From Luteolibacter luteus (GTDB lineage Bacteria > Verrucomicrobiota > Verrucomicrobiia > Verrucomicrobiales > Akkermansiaceae), in NCBI RefSeq assembly GCF_012913485.1, contig NZ_CP051774.1, forward strand, positions 4,340,001-4,404,000: a stretch of DNA of 64,000 nucleotides. Direction: 5' to 3'. Both the position numbers and the translations under genes were made by a program. Below are positions 47,869-56,440 of the stretch, piece after piece. The notes under the pieces were generated by a model. It was given only the letters and a program-made list of their open reading frames with translations, made no database searches and had not been told where the DNA came from. Positions within the stretch are counted from its first letter, which is position 1, and every line of letters starts with the position of its first letter.

Positions 47869-47943
47869 GGTGACCTTGGTGTAGAGGTAGCACCCCGCGT
47901 TGTGGACGCGGCAGGGCGGGTTCGATTCCCGTAGGTCACCCCA
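47869..47943 (+). tRNA. tRNA-His (GUG)
   Basis: The anticodon GUG is at 47102-type position 47902-47904 in the loop TTGTGGA. The extra G at -1 (47869) pairs with C73 (47940), as in all tRNA-His. The acceptor stem runs 47870-47876 with 47933-47939. CCA is encoded at 47941-47943. Confidence 0.97.
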
Positions 47944-47965
47944 CCAACCCTTTTCCTGACTCCCG

Positions 47966-48556
47966 ATGACCACGCACGCACTCCAACGCACGACCGTCCT
48001 GGTGCTGAACCGCCACTGGCTCGCCATCGATACCATCACCCCGGCAGAAGCTTTTGGCCACTTGGCTACCGGCAGCGCCCGGGCCCTGAAGATCGAGGGC
48101 GATGCAATGCAGGCCTTTGACTGGGAAGACTGGCGCAGCCTGCCTGTGGAAGACGGAGCAACGGTCGTCGGCACCACGCGGGGTCCGGTCCGGATCCCTA
48201 CGGTCATCGTGCTTTCGCGTTATGATCGCGTGCCGATCCACGTTCCGCGCCTCGGCTTCCGGGCGTTGTGGGAAAGGGATGGCGGACGCTGCCAATACAG
48301 CGGACGCAAGCTGACCCCTTCGGAAGCAAACATCGACCACATCATTCCCCGTTCGCGCGGCGGGCGGGACGATTGGGAAAACTGTGTGCTCGCCGATCGC
48401 ACCATCAATGCCCGCAAGGGCGCACGCACTCCGGCGGAAGCCGGGCTGCGCTTGCTAAGCCAGCCGCGGAAACCGCGCTCCGTCCCCTCGACGCTACGCA
48501 TCCGCAACCTCTGGAACATCAACGATTGGAACCACTTCCTTCATTTCCGCGAGTGA
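47966..48556 (+). CDS. HNH endonuclease-family protein
   Basis: The 196-aa protein ends in an HNH domain. The core reads RDGGRCQYSGRKLTPSEANI, then DHIIPRSRGGRDDWENCVL, which includes the HxxP, Asn and downstream His-type ligand positions. The N-terminal part (VLVLNRHWLAIDTITPAEAF) is shared by a family of HNH proteins in Verrucomicrobia and many other bacteria, often near tRNA genes; their role is unclear. It starts 22 bases after tRNA-His, so it may be read through from the same promoter. Confidence 0.85.
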   Translation: MTTHALQRTTVLVLNRHWLAIDTITPAEAFGHLATGSARALKIEGDAMQAFDWEDWRSLPVEDGATVVGTTRGPVRIPTVIVLSRYDRVPIHVPRLGFRALWERDGGRCQYSGRKLTPSEANIDHIIPRSRGGRDDWENCVLADRTINARKGARTPAEAGLRLLSQPRKPRSVPSTLRIRNLWNINDWNHFLHFRE

Positions 48557-48631
48557 CCCGATCGGGTGGCGTCTTTCACGAGACCCGCCCGGTCGGAAAT
48601 CCCGCGGAGCAACCCCAACCCGAATCAAGCC

Positions 48632-48715
48632 ATGCACGAAGCAAACATCATCTTCGCCCTGTTGGTCTTCGCGTTCGCGGTCCGGTTCGTCTGGCTCGAA
48701 TTCAGCGGGAACTAA
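48632..48715 (+). CDS. 27-aa membrane peptide
   Basis: The frame MHEANIIFALLVFAFAVRF, ending VWLEFSGN, is almost one membrane helix with a short polar start. It sits between the HNH gene and the first GNAT gene, 35 bases before the latter. Its start lacks a clear Shine-Dalgarno. Small hydrophobic proteins of this size are often real, but conservation is needed. Confidence 0.4.
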   Translation: MHEANIIFALLVFAFAVRFVWLEFSGN

Positions 48716-48750
48716 ACAGCATCCCTTTTCATTCCATTTCCATTTTTACC

Positions 48751-49317
48751 ATGATTCTTGAAACCAAGCGTAGCGCCGTCCTCGAGACTGCGCGCCTTCT
48801 ACTCCGACAACCGGAACCGGACGACGTCGAGGCGATCGTTCGCTATGCAGGTGATCCGCGCGTGGCCCTGAAGACCACTGCCATTCCGTATCCCTATCGG
48901 GTTCGCGACGCATTGGAGTGGCTGGATGCCATCGAGATTGATCGGGTCGGTGGCGCGGTGGAAACCTTTGCCATCGAGCGCAAGACCGTCCCGGGGCTCA
49001 TCGGTGTCATCAGCCTTGCCTTGCGGCAGGACCGCTGCAGCGCGGAGGTCGGCTACTGGCTGGGCGTCCCGTACTGGCGCTGCGGTTATGCCACCGAGTC
49101 GCTTCGCGAAGTGCTCCGTCACGCCTTCGTCGATCGCGGGCTCCTCTACGTCACCGGCTGGCACATGATCGAAAACCCGGCTTCGGGAAAGGTCATGCAG
49201 AAGGGCCGCATGATCTTCGAGAACATCGTCGCCGGCGGAATCAAGCGCGGCGACGAGTTCCACGACCGCGTGAACTACGGCCTCTTTGCCGACGAGTGGC
49301 AGAACGCCATCGCTTAA
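48751..49317 (+). CDS. GNAT acetyltransferase, copy 1 (RimJ/RimL type)
   Basis: This 188-aa GNAT protein transfers an acetyl group from acetyl-CoA to an amine, often the N-terminus of a protein or an aminoglycoside. It begins ETARLLLRQPEPDDVEAI as in RimL-like enzymes. The acetyl-CoA loop is YWRCGYATESLREVL, where RCGYA replaces the typical QxxGxG/A. The late motif ENPASGKVMQKGRMIF matches NPASGKVM-type GNATs. It is the first of five consecutive GNAT genes and is closest to copy 2. The target is unknown. Confidence 0.88.
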   Translation: MILETKRSAVLETARLLLRQPEPDDVEAIVRYAGDPRVALKTTAIPYPYRVRDALEWLDAIEIDRVGGAVETFAIERKTVPGLIGVISLALRQDRCSAEVGYWLGVPYWRCGYATESLREVLRHAFVDRGLLYVTGWHMIENPASGKVMQKGRMIFENIVAGGIKRGDEFHDRVNYGLFADEWQNAIA

Positions 49318-49332
49318 TCCCTCACCAAGCCA

Positions 49333-49438
49333 TGCAACGGAGTGCCACAGTCCACTGCGGCAGGACGCAAAAGAGATCGTGTGGCGGCACGAACAGGAAA
49401 TGGAAAGGAGCCGCAGTGGGCTGCGGTGCTCCGTTGCA
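49333..49438. repeat. REPIN-like inverted pair between GNAT copies 1 and 2
   Basis: A 29-base arm (49333-49361) faces its near complement (49410-49438); the four mismatches include G-T wobbles. The loop is 48 bases. Each arm can fold on itself as well (CCGCAG with CTGCGG), as in paired REP elements. A related CCGCAG-CTGCGG hairpin lies at about 50170-50200, between copies 2 and 3. Confidence 0.6.
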
Positions 49439-49459
49439 GCTCCCATCTTTTCAGACGAT

Positions 49460-50026
49460 ATGATCCCAGAAACAAACCGGGCCGGCAGCTTGAAGACGCG
49501 GCGTCTTCTCCTCAGGCAGCCGGATCACGATTACATCCCGTCCATCGTCCGTCATGCGGGCGATCCCAGGGTGGCATTGAAGACCACCACGATTCCTCAT
49601 CCCTACCATATCGGGCATGCGCTCGAGTGGCTTGACCAGATCGAGGCGGATTTTTCCAGCGGTGCGGTCGAGACCTTCGCCATCGAGCGTAGGGAAGTGC
49701 CCGGCCTCATTGGCATGATCGGGCTCATCCCTCGTCCGGATCGCGGGAGCGCCGAGGTTTTCTATTGGATCGGTTTTCCCTTCTGGCGCTGTGGTTATGC
49801 CACCGAAGCCCTGCGTGAAACCTTGCGTTATGCCTTCGCCGATCGCGGCATCCGTTACGTAACCGCCGGTCACATGATCGGAAACCCGGCCTCGGGTAAG
49901 GTCATGCAGAAGGCTCGCATGATTTTCGAGGGCGTTGTCAGCCATGGCATGAAGCGCGGAGGCATCTTCTTCGATCGCGTGAACTACGGGATTTCTGCCG
50001 ATGAGTGGAAGAACGCCACCGGCTGA
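49460..50026 (+). CDS. GNAT acetyltransferase, copy 2
   Basis: This copy has exactly the same length (188 aa) as copy 1 and is its closest relative: both carry GDPRVALKTT and the RCGYATE loop (FWRCGYATEALRETLRYAF). It also has NPASGKVMQKARMIF. I set the start at the ATG at 49460, directly where the copy 1 homology begins; earlier in-frame Met residues would code through the REPIN. High similarity suggests a recent duplication with copy 1. Confidence 0.88.
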   Translation: MIPETNRAGSLKTRRLLLRQPDHDYIPSIVRHAGDPRVALKTTTIPHPYHIGHALEWLDQIEADFSSGAVETFAIERREVPGLIGMIGLIPRPDRGSAEVFYWIGFPFWRCGYATEALRETLRYAFADRGIRYVTAGHMIGNPASGKVMQKARMIFEGVVSHGMKRGGIFFDRVNYGISADEWKNATG

Positions 50027-50218
50027 TGCCAACGACCTTTCTCCAATCTGTTTCAACCATCACCTCATTCCAAATATGACTCTCTCTCTTCGCTACCTCT
50101 TCCCGCGCGCTTCATGGCGTGCCCGCTTTGTCCATCCCTTGCTTCCCTTCAGTTCCTTGATTCTCCAACCCGCAGTCTGCGGCAGCGGCACTGCCGCCCG
50201 CAGGCATAAATCCCACGC

Positions 50219-50785
50219 ATGAAACTTGAAACCGCCCGCTTGCTCCTGAAACCGCCAACCGAAGAAGACATAGATGCCATTACGGCAGTCGCTTCGGATT
50301 GGCGCGTGGCCGAGATGACCCTGATGCCCCACCCCTATTGTGCGGACGATGCCCGCGCTTGGATTCAGGGCACGGGATTGAGATGGCAGGAGCATGGCAT
50401 GGGCGGTTTCGCTGTTTTCACGCGTCACGGGCTGGCCTTCATTGGTGCCATTGGTATTCGACCGACGCTCATTCCCGGGCATGCGAGCACGGGTTACTGG
50501 TTTTGTCCGAGTATCTGGGGCAGGGGATTCGCTACCGAGGCCCTAAGGGAGATTTTTCGCTTCGGCTTCGAGGTGAAGAATCTCGATCGCATCGAGGCCG
50601 AACATCTCGCGATCAATCCGGCTTCCGGTCGCGTGATGGAGAAGGCAGGCATGCGGGAGCATGTGAAGGTGGATCTCATTGATCGCGATGGTGAGCGCCT
50701 CGTGCCTGGCATCCGGCGCTACATCCACGCGGAGGAGTGGAGATCCTCTTTCTTGAAATCAAATGCCGACCTTGTCCCCACATGA
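50219..50785 (+). CDS. GNAT acetyltransferase, copy 3
   Basis: A 188-aa GNAT with IWGRGFATEALREIF as its acetyl-CoA loop (the consensus RGxA) and NPASGRVMEKAGM at the end. The middle region differs from copies 1 and 2, with GMGGFAVFTRHGLAFIGAIG. Its stop overlaps the copy 4 start by four bases. Substrate specificity is probably distinct from the other copies (inference from divergence). Confidence 0.88.
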   Translation: MKLETARLLLKPPTEEDIDAITAVASDWRVAEMTLMPHPYCADDARAWIQGTGLRWQEHGMGGFAVFTRHGLAFIGAIGIRPTLIPGHASTGYWFCPSIWGRGFATEALREIFRFGFEVKNLDRIEAEHLAINPASGRVMEKAGMREHVKVDLIDRDGERLVPGIRRYIHAEEWRSSFLKSNADLVPT

Positions 50786-51342
50786 AGCCGATCCTTCCCA
50801 TTGTTCTCAAGACCCCGCGCCTTCTTCTCCGTCCGCCGGTAGAGGAAGATGCGGCGACTTTGGAGTGCTATTTGAGTGATCGGCGCATCGCCGAAACCAC
50901 GGCGGCCATCCCTCATCCCTATCCGCGGGGTGGCGCCTTGGATTGGGTTGCGATGTCGGACGATCGGTGGGCAGAGGGCACGGCTGCGACCTTCGTTGTG
51001 ACGCTTCGGGAGAATGGAAAGATCCTTGGGGTGATCAGTCTGCTCGGGAAGAGCCCTCGCGATTTTCAGGCGGGCTACTGGATTGCCGTTCCCTTTTGGG
51101 GAAACGGCTATGCCACCGAGGCCCTGCACCGGCTCGTCCGCTATGCGTTCAATCACCTCGGGCTGCCCTGTCTGGGGGCTCGCCACTTTGCGCACAATCC
51201 AGCTTCCGGCCGGGTGATGCTGAAGGCAGGTCTCCATTTCGATACCGTCATTCCCGGTGGCAGCAGCAGGGACGGGGTTTTCTACGATAGTGTCCAATAC
51301 CGCATCACCGCCGAAGATTGGCGAATGTGCGTCGCCATTTGA
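50782..51342 (+). CDS. GNAT acetyltransferase, copy 4
   Basis: The 186-aa protein starts at the ATG at 50782 inside the copy 3 stop. It has LSDRRIAETTAAIPHPYPRG near residue 30, a segment shared with copy 5. The acetyl-CoA loop reads FWGNGYATEALHRLVRYAF, and the final motif is HNPASGRVMLKAGLHF. Copies 4 and 5 form the second closely related pair in the array. Confidence 0.88.
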   Translation: MKPILPIVLKTPRLLLRPPVEEDAATLECYLSDRRIAETTAAIPHPYPRGGALDWVAMSDDRWAEGTAATFVVTLRENGKILGVISLLGKSPRDFQAGYWIAVPFWGNGYATEALHRLVRYAFNHLGLPCLGARHFAHNPASGRVMLKAGLHFDTVIPGGSSRDGVFYDSVQYRITAEDWRMCVAI

Positions 51343-51351
51343 TTCTCTTCC

Positions 51352-51915
51352 ATGAAAAGCATCGTTCCCATTGTCCTCCACTCCGAACGTCTGATCCTCC
51401 GTCCTCCCGTGCCGGAGGATGCAGAGGCGATCGAGTCCTTCATCAGCGATCGCCGCGTCGCGGAGATGACCGCGCTCATTCCTCATCCGTATCCAAAGGG
51501 CAGTTGTATCCATTGGGTCCATCTCTCCGAACAGCAGTGGATCGAGGGAAAGAAGGCATCCTTCGTCATTTGCCTGCGTGACAGCGGGGAACTCGTCGGT
51601 GCCATCTCGATCTTCAATGATTCGGATCGCCACAACGAGGTGGGCTACTGGATCGGGGTGCCGCACTGGGGACAGGGCTACGCGACCGAAGCATTTCGCC
51701 GCGTGATCCGTTACGCTTTCGAGGATCTCGATTTCCCGGTCATCGTCACCTACCACTTCATTCACAATCCTGCATCCGGTCGTGTCATGCAGAAGGCCGG
51801 CCTGCTCTACCTCGGCACGACGCCACTCGGTGCATCCCGCGGGGACCAGTGCTTCGACGAAGTCCGCTACGGCATTGCCGCCGGACAATGGCGGACGAAC
51901 CTTGCAACGATATGA
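51352..51915 (+). CDS. GNAT acetyltransferase, copy 5
   Basis: This 187-aa copy reads ISDRRVAEMTALIPHPYPKG near residue 31 and HWGQGYATEAFRRVIRYAF at the acetyl-CoA loop, close to copy 4. It ends with HNPASGRVMQKAGLLY. Its last codons overlap the start of rtcB by four bases (ATGA), so translation of the two is coupled. Confidence 0.88.
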   Translation: MKSIVPIVLHSERLILRPPVPEDAEAIESFISDRRVAEMTALIPHPYPKGSCIHWVHLSEQQWIEGKKASFVICLRDSGELVGAISIFNDSDRHNEVGYWIGVPHWGQGYATEAFRRVIRYAFEDLDFPVIVTYHFIHNPASGRVMQKAGLLYLGTTPLGASRGDQCFDEVRYGIAAGQWRTNLATI

Positions 51916-53459
51916 ATCTTCTCTCCTCCCAGGACCTGATCGGTGCCGGCTATGAGCCCGGCCTGATTTTCAAAGACCTCCTCGCAAAAGTCGCCGAGTA
52001 TGAGGCTCGCGGCATCACGGATGCGAAGTATGCCCTCAAGCTGCTGAAGCGGGACGTCGCGCCACCACCGGTGAAGTTCGTGATGCGCGAGAAGCCTTCA
52101 CCGCTCGCCGAGGCGATCTTGGCTTCCAACAAGGAAGAGAAGGAAAACGTGGAAGCAGTCCGCCGGCAGATGAGCCAGCTGCTGAAAACGCCGGTTATCG
52201 CCCGTGGTGCCATCATGCCGGATGCCTGTCCGTCCGGACCCGGCGCCGCGGTGATCCCGGTCGGCGGTGCCATCGCGGTGGAAAATGCGATCATCCCGTC
52301 TGCCCATTCCGCGGACATCTGCTGTTCCATGTATGCCACCTTTTACGAGGAGCGTAGCAGCGTGGCAAAGGAGCTCGATGCCCTGATGACTTCCACCCGT
52401 TTCGGTCCCGAGCATCGGCATTTGGATGATCTCGTCTACGATCCGGTCATCGATGAAAATGTCTGGCAGAACCGCTTTCTCAATGGCCTGCGGGATCGTG
52501 CCCGGACGCAGATCGCGGATCAGGGCGATGGCAATCATTTCGCCTTTGTCGGGGAGGTTGACGTGGATGAAGCCATGCTCGTCACGCTCCGACTCGCCGG
52601 GCACGGAGATCTGGCCTCCAGTTTCACGCCTCCCGTTCAGGGCGGGACGAAGCGCTATCGCGTCTTGGTGACTCATCACGGCTCCCGCAGCCTCGGCGCT
52701 CATGTCTACAAGCGCGGCCAGATCGCCGCGGAGAAGCACGTCGCCCGCACTGCGCAGCACATTCCCCAGGCGGCTGCCTGGCTCGATGCAAAATCGGATA
52801 CAGGCCGCGACTACTGGCATGCTTTGGAATACGCGGCCCGCTGGACCAAGGCGAATCACCGTTCGATTCATCAGCGTTTCCTTGAGCGCATCGGCGGAAA
52901 GGCAGTCGCGGAAGTCGGGAACGAACACAATTTCGTCTGGCAGCGCGGCGATACCTTCTACCATGGCAAAGGAGCGACCCCTGCATGGAAGGACGATCAA
53001 GGCAGGCCGCAGCTTGGCCTGATCCCGCTGAATATGGCGGAGCCGGTGCTGCTGGTGCTCGGGGCTGATCGCGAGGAGTTCCTTTCCTTCGCTCCGCATG
53101 GGGCCGGGCGGAATCTTTCCCGCACCGCCCTGAAGAAGAAGTTCCGTGACGAAGCTGCCCGCCGCACCGCCATCGAACGGGGCACAGATGGGCTCGATGT
53201 CCGCTGGTTCTGCGGCAAGCCGGATCTGAGCGAAACTCCCGTGGCCTATAAAAATGCCGCGCAGGTAAGAGACCAGATCCGCCATTTCGGCCTCGCTGAG
53301 ATCGTTGCCGAGATTCGCCCGCTCGGCTGCATCATGGCGGGGGATTCCGGGCGTTCTTGGCGGGATCGGGAGGAGGAGCTGACTCCCAAGCAGAAACGCC
53401 AGATCGAGCATCGTGCTGATCGTCGCCGCGTGAAGCAGGATTTGCGGGAGGACTGGTGA
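51912..53459 (+). CDS. rtcB: RNA-splicing ligase RtcB
   Basis: RtcB joins 2',3'-cyclic phosphate or 3'-phosphate RNA ends to 5'-OH ends with GTP and manganese. The 515-aa protein has the landmark metal and guanylate residues: SADICCSM near residue 135, GDGNHF near 205, HHGSRSLG near 255, EHNFVWQRG near 340, HGKGATP near 352, and PHGAGR near 397. It has no archease or RtcR partner here. It is instead coupled to the last GNAT, which is unusual. The start at 51912 is set by the overlap and by the MNLLSSQDL beginning. Confidence 0.93.
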   Translation: MNLLSSQDLIGAGYEPGLIFKDLLAKVAEYEARGITDAKYALKLLKRDVAPPPVKFVMREKPSPLAEAILASNKEEKENVEAVRRQMSQLLKTPVIARGAIMPDACPSGPGAAVIPVGGAIAVENAIIPSAHSADICCSMYATFYEERSSVAKELDALMTSTRFGPEHRHLDDLVYDPVIDENVWQNRFLNGLRDRARTQIADQGDGNHFAFVGEVDVDEAMLVTLRLAGHGDLASSFTPPVQGGTKRYRVLVTHHGSRSLGAHVYKRGQIAAEKHVARTAQHIPQAAAWLDAKSDTGRDYWHALEYAARWTKANHRSIHQRFLERIGGKAVAEVGNEHNFVWQRGDTFYHGKGATPAWKDDQGRPQLGLIPLNMAEPVLLVLGADREEFLSFAPHGAGRNLSRTALKKKFRDEAARRTAIERGTDGLDVRWFCGKPDLSETPVAYKNAAQVRDQIRHFGLAEIVAEIRPLGCIMAGDSGRSWRDREEELTPKQKRQIEHRADRRRVKQDLREDW

Positions 53460-53499
53460 GTCCGCCGTTCTCTCCGCAAAATCCTTGCCTATCCCGCCG

Positions 53500-53695
53500 G
53501 GGCTTGGTGGCATCCCGCCGATGACCTGAGGCGGGCGCATGGAATCCGGTGAGAATCCGGAGCAGTCGCGCTGCGGTATCCGACGAACGAATTCCCACAC
53601 GGCCAATCCGGCGCAAGCACGGGTGAAGGCGGGAAGGAGGCGGAGGAGCGGTGAAAGCCGCCCCTTCATAGTCGGGAGCCCGAATACTTCGTCCC
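53500..53695 (+). promoter_or_regulatory. Cobalamin riboswitch
   Basis: The conserved core is plain. GGAATCCGGTGAGAATCCGG (53541-53560) is followed by AGCAGTCGCGCTGCGGTATCC, the B12-box half. The far-end box GTCGGGAGCCCGAATAC lies at 53671-53687. The strand between holds the P3/P5-type stem CGCCGATGACCTGAGGCGG. It lies upstream of a PEP-CTERM gene and a TonB receptor, so it should repress their expression when B12 is plentiful. A candidate downstream switch hairpin with GGTGAC and GTCACC arms is near 53786-53800. Confidence 0.93.
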
Positions 53696-53853
53696 TCCTC
53701 ACTCGTCCACGTTGCCGCACCTCCGAAGGCGGCAGCGCGATGGCCTTTCCGCTGAAGAAAGGTGACGGGAGCGGAGATCGCCAGCGGGTGACACCGTCAC
53801 CAGCAGCGGCATCCTCTTCTCTTCTCGGGGAACAACCAATCGAAGAGAATCAG

Positions 53854-54435
53854 ATGAAATTGAGCACATTCATGGCGCTTGCCCTCGCATGCGCCTTCAC
53901 TGCCGTGGCCCACGCGGCGAATATCGTCATCGGCACGGGTACCGATACCTCCTATTTCGTGCTGGAGTCGCCGAACGTCGGCACCCGCACCTACGAGATC
54001 CACTACACTTACAATTCCTCGGATCCCATGGATTCGTGGGACCTGCTGCAGATCGTGGACTCGCACGAGAGCGATCTTTCGATCGAGGCCTTCAATTTCG
54101 GGAGCGAGGAATCCCCGAACTGGTTTGTAAATGCCATCACGTGGAATGGCTCCACGGAGACCGGCGTGTCCGAACCACCTTACTCTCCTTCTTGGACCCA
54201 GTGGGTTTCCGGTGGCCAGGCGGGTTTCCCGTCTGCCAGCCCGATTGGTAGCGGTACTTGGTCATCCGGTAGCGGCCTTTCGATTCCCTATCGCGTGATC
54301 GAACCGGGTTCATGGGATGCCCTGAAATACTCGGACTTCACCACCCAGCCGACGGTGACTCCGGTTCCGGAGCCATCGATGGGCGTTCTCGCCCTGGCTG
54401 GTGGCCTTTTGGTGATCCGCCGCCGCAAGCGCTGA
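53854..54435 (+). CDS. PEP-CTERM sorted protein under B12 control
   Basis: The 193-aa protein has an N-terminal signal peptide (AVAHA cut site near residue 21). It ends with the PEP-CTERM tripartite tail: VPEPS, a hydrophobic helix, and the basic RRRKR cluster. That means it is likely processed by an exosortase and retained at the outer surface. The mature domain is rich in Tyr, Ser, Gly and Trp. Position between the riboswitch and a BtuB-like gene argues for a job in cobalamin capture, though that is inferred. Confidence 0.85.
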   Translation: MKLSTFMALALACAFTAVAHAANIVIGTGTDTSYFVLESPNVGTRTYEIHYTYNSSDPMDSWDLLQIVDSHESDLSIEAFNFGSEESPNWFVNAITWNGSTETGVSEPPYSPSWTQWVSGGQAGFPSASPIGSGTWSSGSGLSIPYRVIEPGSWDALKYSDFTTQPTVTPVPEPSMGVLALAGGLLVIRRRKR

Positions 54436-54469
54436 TTTAATCCGCCCTCTGGCGGCTTCTCAGGACGAA

Positions 54470-56440
54470 GTGAATCCTCGTCTTTTCATCGCGATCTTCC
54501 TGCTCTCTCCCGCCCTTGGCGCGGAGGAGTCGGAGTCGCTTTCAGAGATCATCGTGGAGGCGAATGCGGAAACGGTTATACCGGCGCATTTCGCGGGGAG
54601 CTCCACGGTGATCGATGAGGAGGAAATTGCCGGGGCGGGTGTGCGCTCCGTCGCGGATCTGCTCGCGACGAAAGGAGGTATCCGCCTTTCCAGCACTTCG
54701 GGGAATAGCTCGGGCTCCGCCGTGCACCTGCGTGGCTTTGGCGAGAATGCTTCATCGCGCGTGCTGGTGCTGGTCGATGGCCGCCCGATCAATCGCCCGG
54801 ACATGGGCGGGGTATCTTGGCTGGAGGTGCCGATTTCCCGTTTGGCCCGCGTGGAGATTCTACGCGGGAGCCAGACGGCGCGTTTTGGAAACAATGCGGT
54901 GGGGGGAGTGATCAATTTGATCACGAAGGAGGGTGGAAAGACTGCCTCCGTAATCGAAGCCGCAGGCGGCAGCGATGGTTACATGATGGCCCGCGCCAGC
55001 CATCAGGGGACCTACGATGGTCATGGTATTTCTTTTGATCTGGAGCGGAACTTCACGGACGGCTGGCGCGACAATGCTGCCAGCGAACTTGAGTCCGCCG
55101 CCTTTCGCTGGAACAAGGAGCTCGCAAAGGGGGCGGAAGCAATCTTCGGCGTTTCCTGGGCTGATGAGTTCAATGGTTTCCCCGGACCTTTGACGAAGGA
55201 CCGCTACCTTCTGAATCCCCGCGAGTCGATCTATGCGCTCGCGGGTCAAGCGGATCAATACTTCAGCGATCAGCGCCGCTGGTCCACGGATTCCTCCCTC
55301 GTGCTAGGGAAGGGGAGCGACCTTTCTTTCGAGTTGCCGGTTTCCTTCACCCGTAGGGATCAAGAGTGGAATTTCGGTCCCGGGATGCATTCGGATAATC
55401 TGCTGGAGACCATCCTCGTCTCGCCTCGTGTGATGGCCGGCGGGAAAGCCTGGTCCGCGGAGGCCGGGGCGCAGTATCGTTACGACTCGCTCGAGCTCGA
55501 TCAATTTTCCGAGATCGCCCGGATCAACCAAACAACCGCCGCTCAGCTATCGCGCGATGTGCTTGGTCTCTACGCGAACGGGGAATGGGAGCCATGGAGG
55601 AGCTGGTATCTTCATGCTTCGGCCCGCTGGGAAGTCTCGGAAGTCGATGCTTCGGCCCGGAGCTTTGCCTTTCCGGAGGATCCTGATCTGAACTTCTCCC
55701 GTGGGAATGACGAGACGAATCAAGCCTATCAGATTGGCTTGCGTTGGGAGCCGCGATCCGATCTCAGCTCATGGCTTCGCTATGATCGGCTCTATCGGTT
55801 GCCCTCGATGGATGAGATCGCGTCTTATCAAGGTTATCCTCTGAGCGTGCCTTTCAATGACCAGCTCCAAGCCGAGACGGGCCACAATGTGGAGCTAGGT
55901 GCCGAGTGGAAGCCGGGACCATGGATGTTCCGCATGAATGGCTTCGCGCAGTGGCTCGAAGGCGAGATCATTTTCGACTACCTGCAGAACCTCAATCTGA
56001 ACCTCGCCGACACCCGCCGCGTCGGCTTGGAAACTGCCGCAGGCTATCAATCGGGAATCTGGGATGCACAGTTCCATTACACGACGCTCACCGCGGAGTT
56101 CCAGAACGGGCCTTACGAGGGCAAGCAGGTCTACCTTGTTCCGAAGCACGAACTGACGGCGACGCTTGCCTGCCGCCCGATCGAATGTGTCACGGTTCAG
56201 GCCGAGTATCAGTATGTCAGCGACGCCTTTGAAGGGAATGACTTCCAAAACGTGCAGGAGAAACTGCCATCCTACGGTGTCGCCAACCTCCTGTTGCGCT
56301 ACGAGCCGAAACCCGGCCTTTCGATTTACGCGCGCGTGAACAATCTCTTCGACGAACGCTATGCCACGGTGAAATACAGCGGGGTCTGGTACCCCGCCGC
56401 TGGCAGGCAATTCCAAATCGGCATTCGCCGCGAACTCTGA
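54470..56440 (+). CDS. btuB: TonB-dependent outer-membrane receptor, BtuB-like
   Basis: BtuB-type receptors move B12 across the outer membrane using TonB energy. The 656-aa protein has a signal peptide ending ALGAEE, a likely TonB box near SEIIVEANA, a plug domain with DLLATKGGIRL, HLRGFGENASSRVLVLVDGR, and VEILRGSQTARFGNNAVGGV. It finishes with a 22-strand barrel and the usual aromatic end. Regulation by the cobalamin riboswitch supports the B12 role. Start is GTG at 54470, with AGGACG five bases upstream. Confidence 0.88.
   Translation: MNPRLFIAIFLLSPALGAEESESLSEIIVEANAETVIPAHFAGSSTVIDEEEIAGAGVRSVADLLATKGGIRLSSTSGNSSGSAVHLRGFGENASSRVLVLVDGRPINRPDMGGVSWLEVPISRLARVEILRGSQTARFGNNAVGGVINLITKEGGKTASVIEAAGGSDGYMMARASHQGTYDGHGISFDLERNFTDGWRDNAASELESAAFRWNKELAKGAEAIFGVSWADEFNGFPGPLTKDRYLLNPRESIYALAGQADQYFSDQRRWSTDSSLVLGKGSDLSFELPVSFTRRDQEWNFGPGMHSDNLLETILVSPRVMAGGKAWSAEAGAQYRYDSLELDQFSEIARINQTTAAQLSRDVLGLYANGEWEPWRSWYLHASARWEVSEVDASARSFAFPEDPDLNFSRGNDETNQAYQIGLRWEPRSDLSSWLRYDRLYRLPSMDEIASYQGYPLSVPFNDQLQAETGHNVELGAEWKPGPWMFRMNGFAQWLEGEIIFDYLQNLNLNLADTRRVGLETAAGYQSGIWDAQFHYTTLTAEFQNGPYEGKQVYLVPKHELTATLACRPIECVTVQAEYQYVSDAFEGNDFQNVQEKLPSYGVANLLLRYEPKPGLSIYARVNNLFDERYATVKYSGVWYPAAGRQFQIGIRREL

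Noticed and set aside
50076-50222. 48-aa frame between GNAT copies 2 and 3, ending in an ATGA overlap with copy 3
   Set aside because: It crosses a REP-like hairpin and is rich in Arg and Ser with no fold; the overlap is probably chance, although a leader peptide is not excluded.
52098-53720. 540-aa minus-strand frame over rtcB and the riboswitch
   Set aside because: It is antisense to rtcB and runs through a cobalamin riboswitch; no domain is seen.
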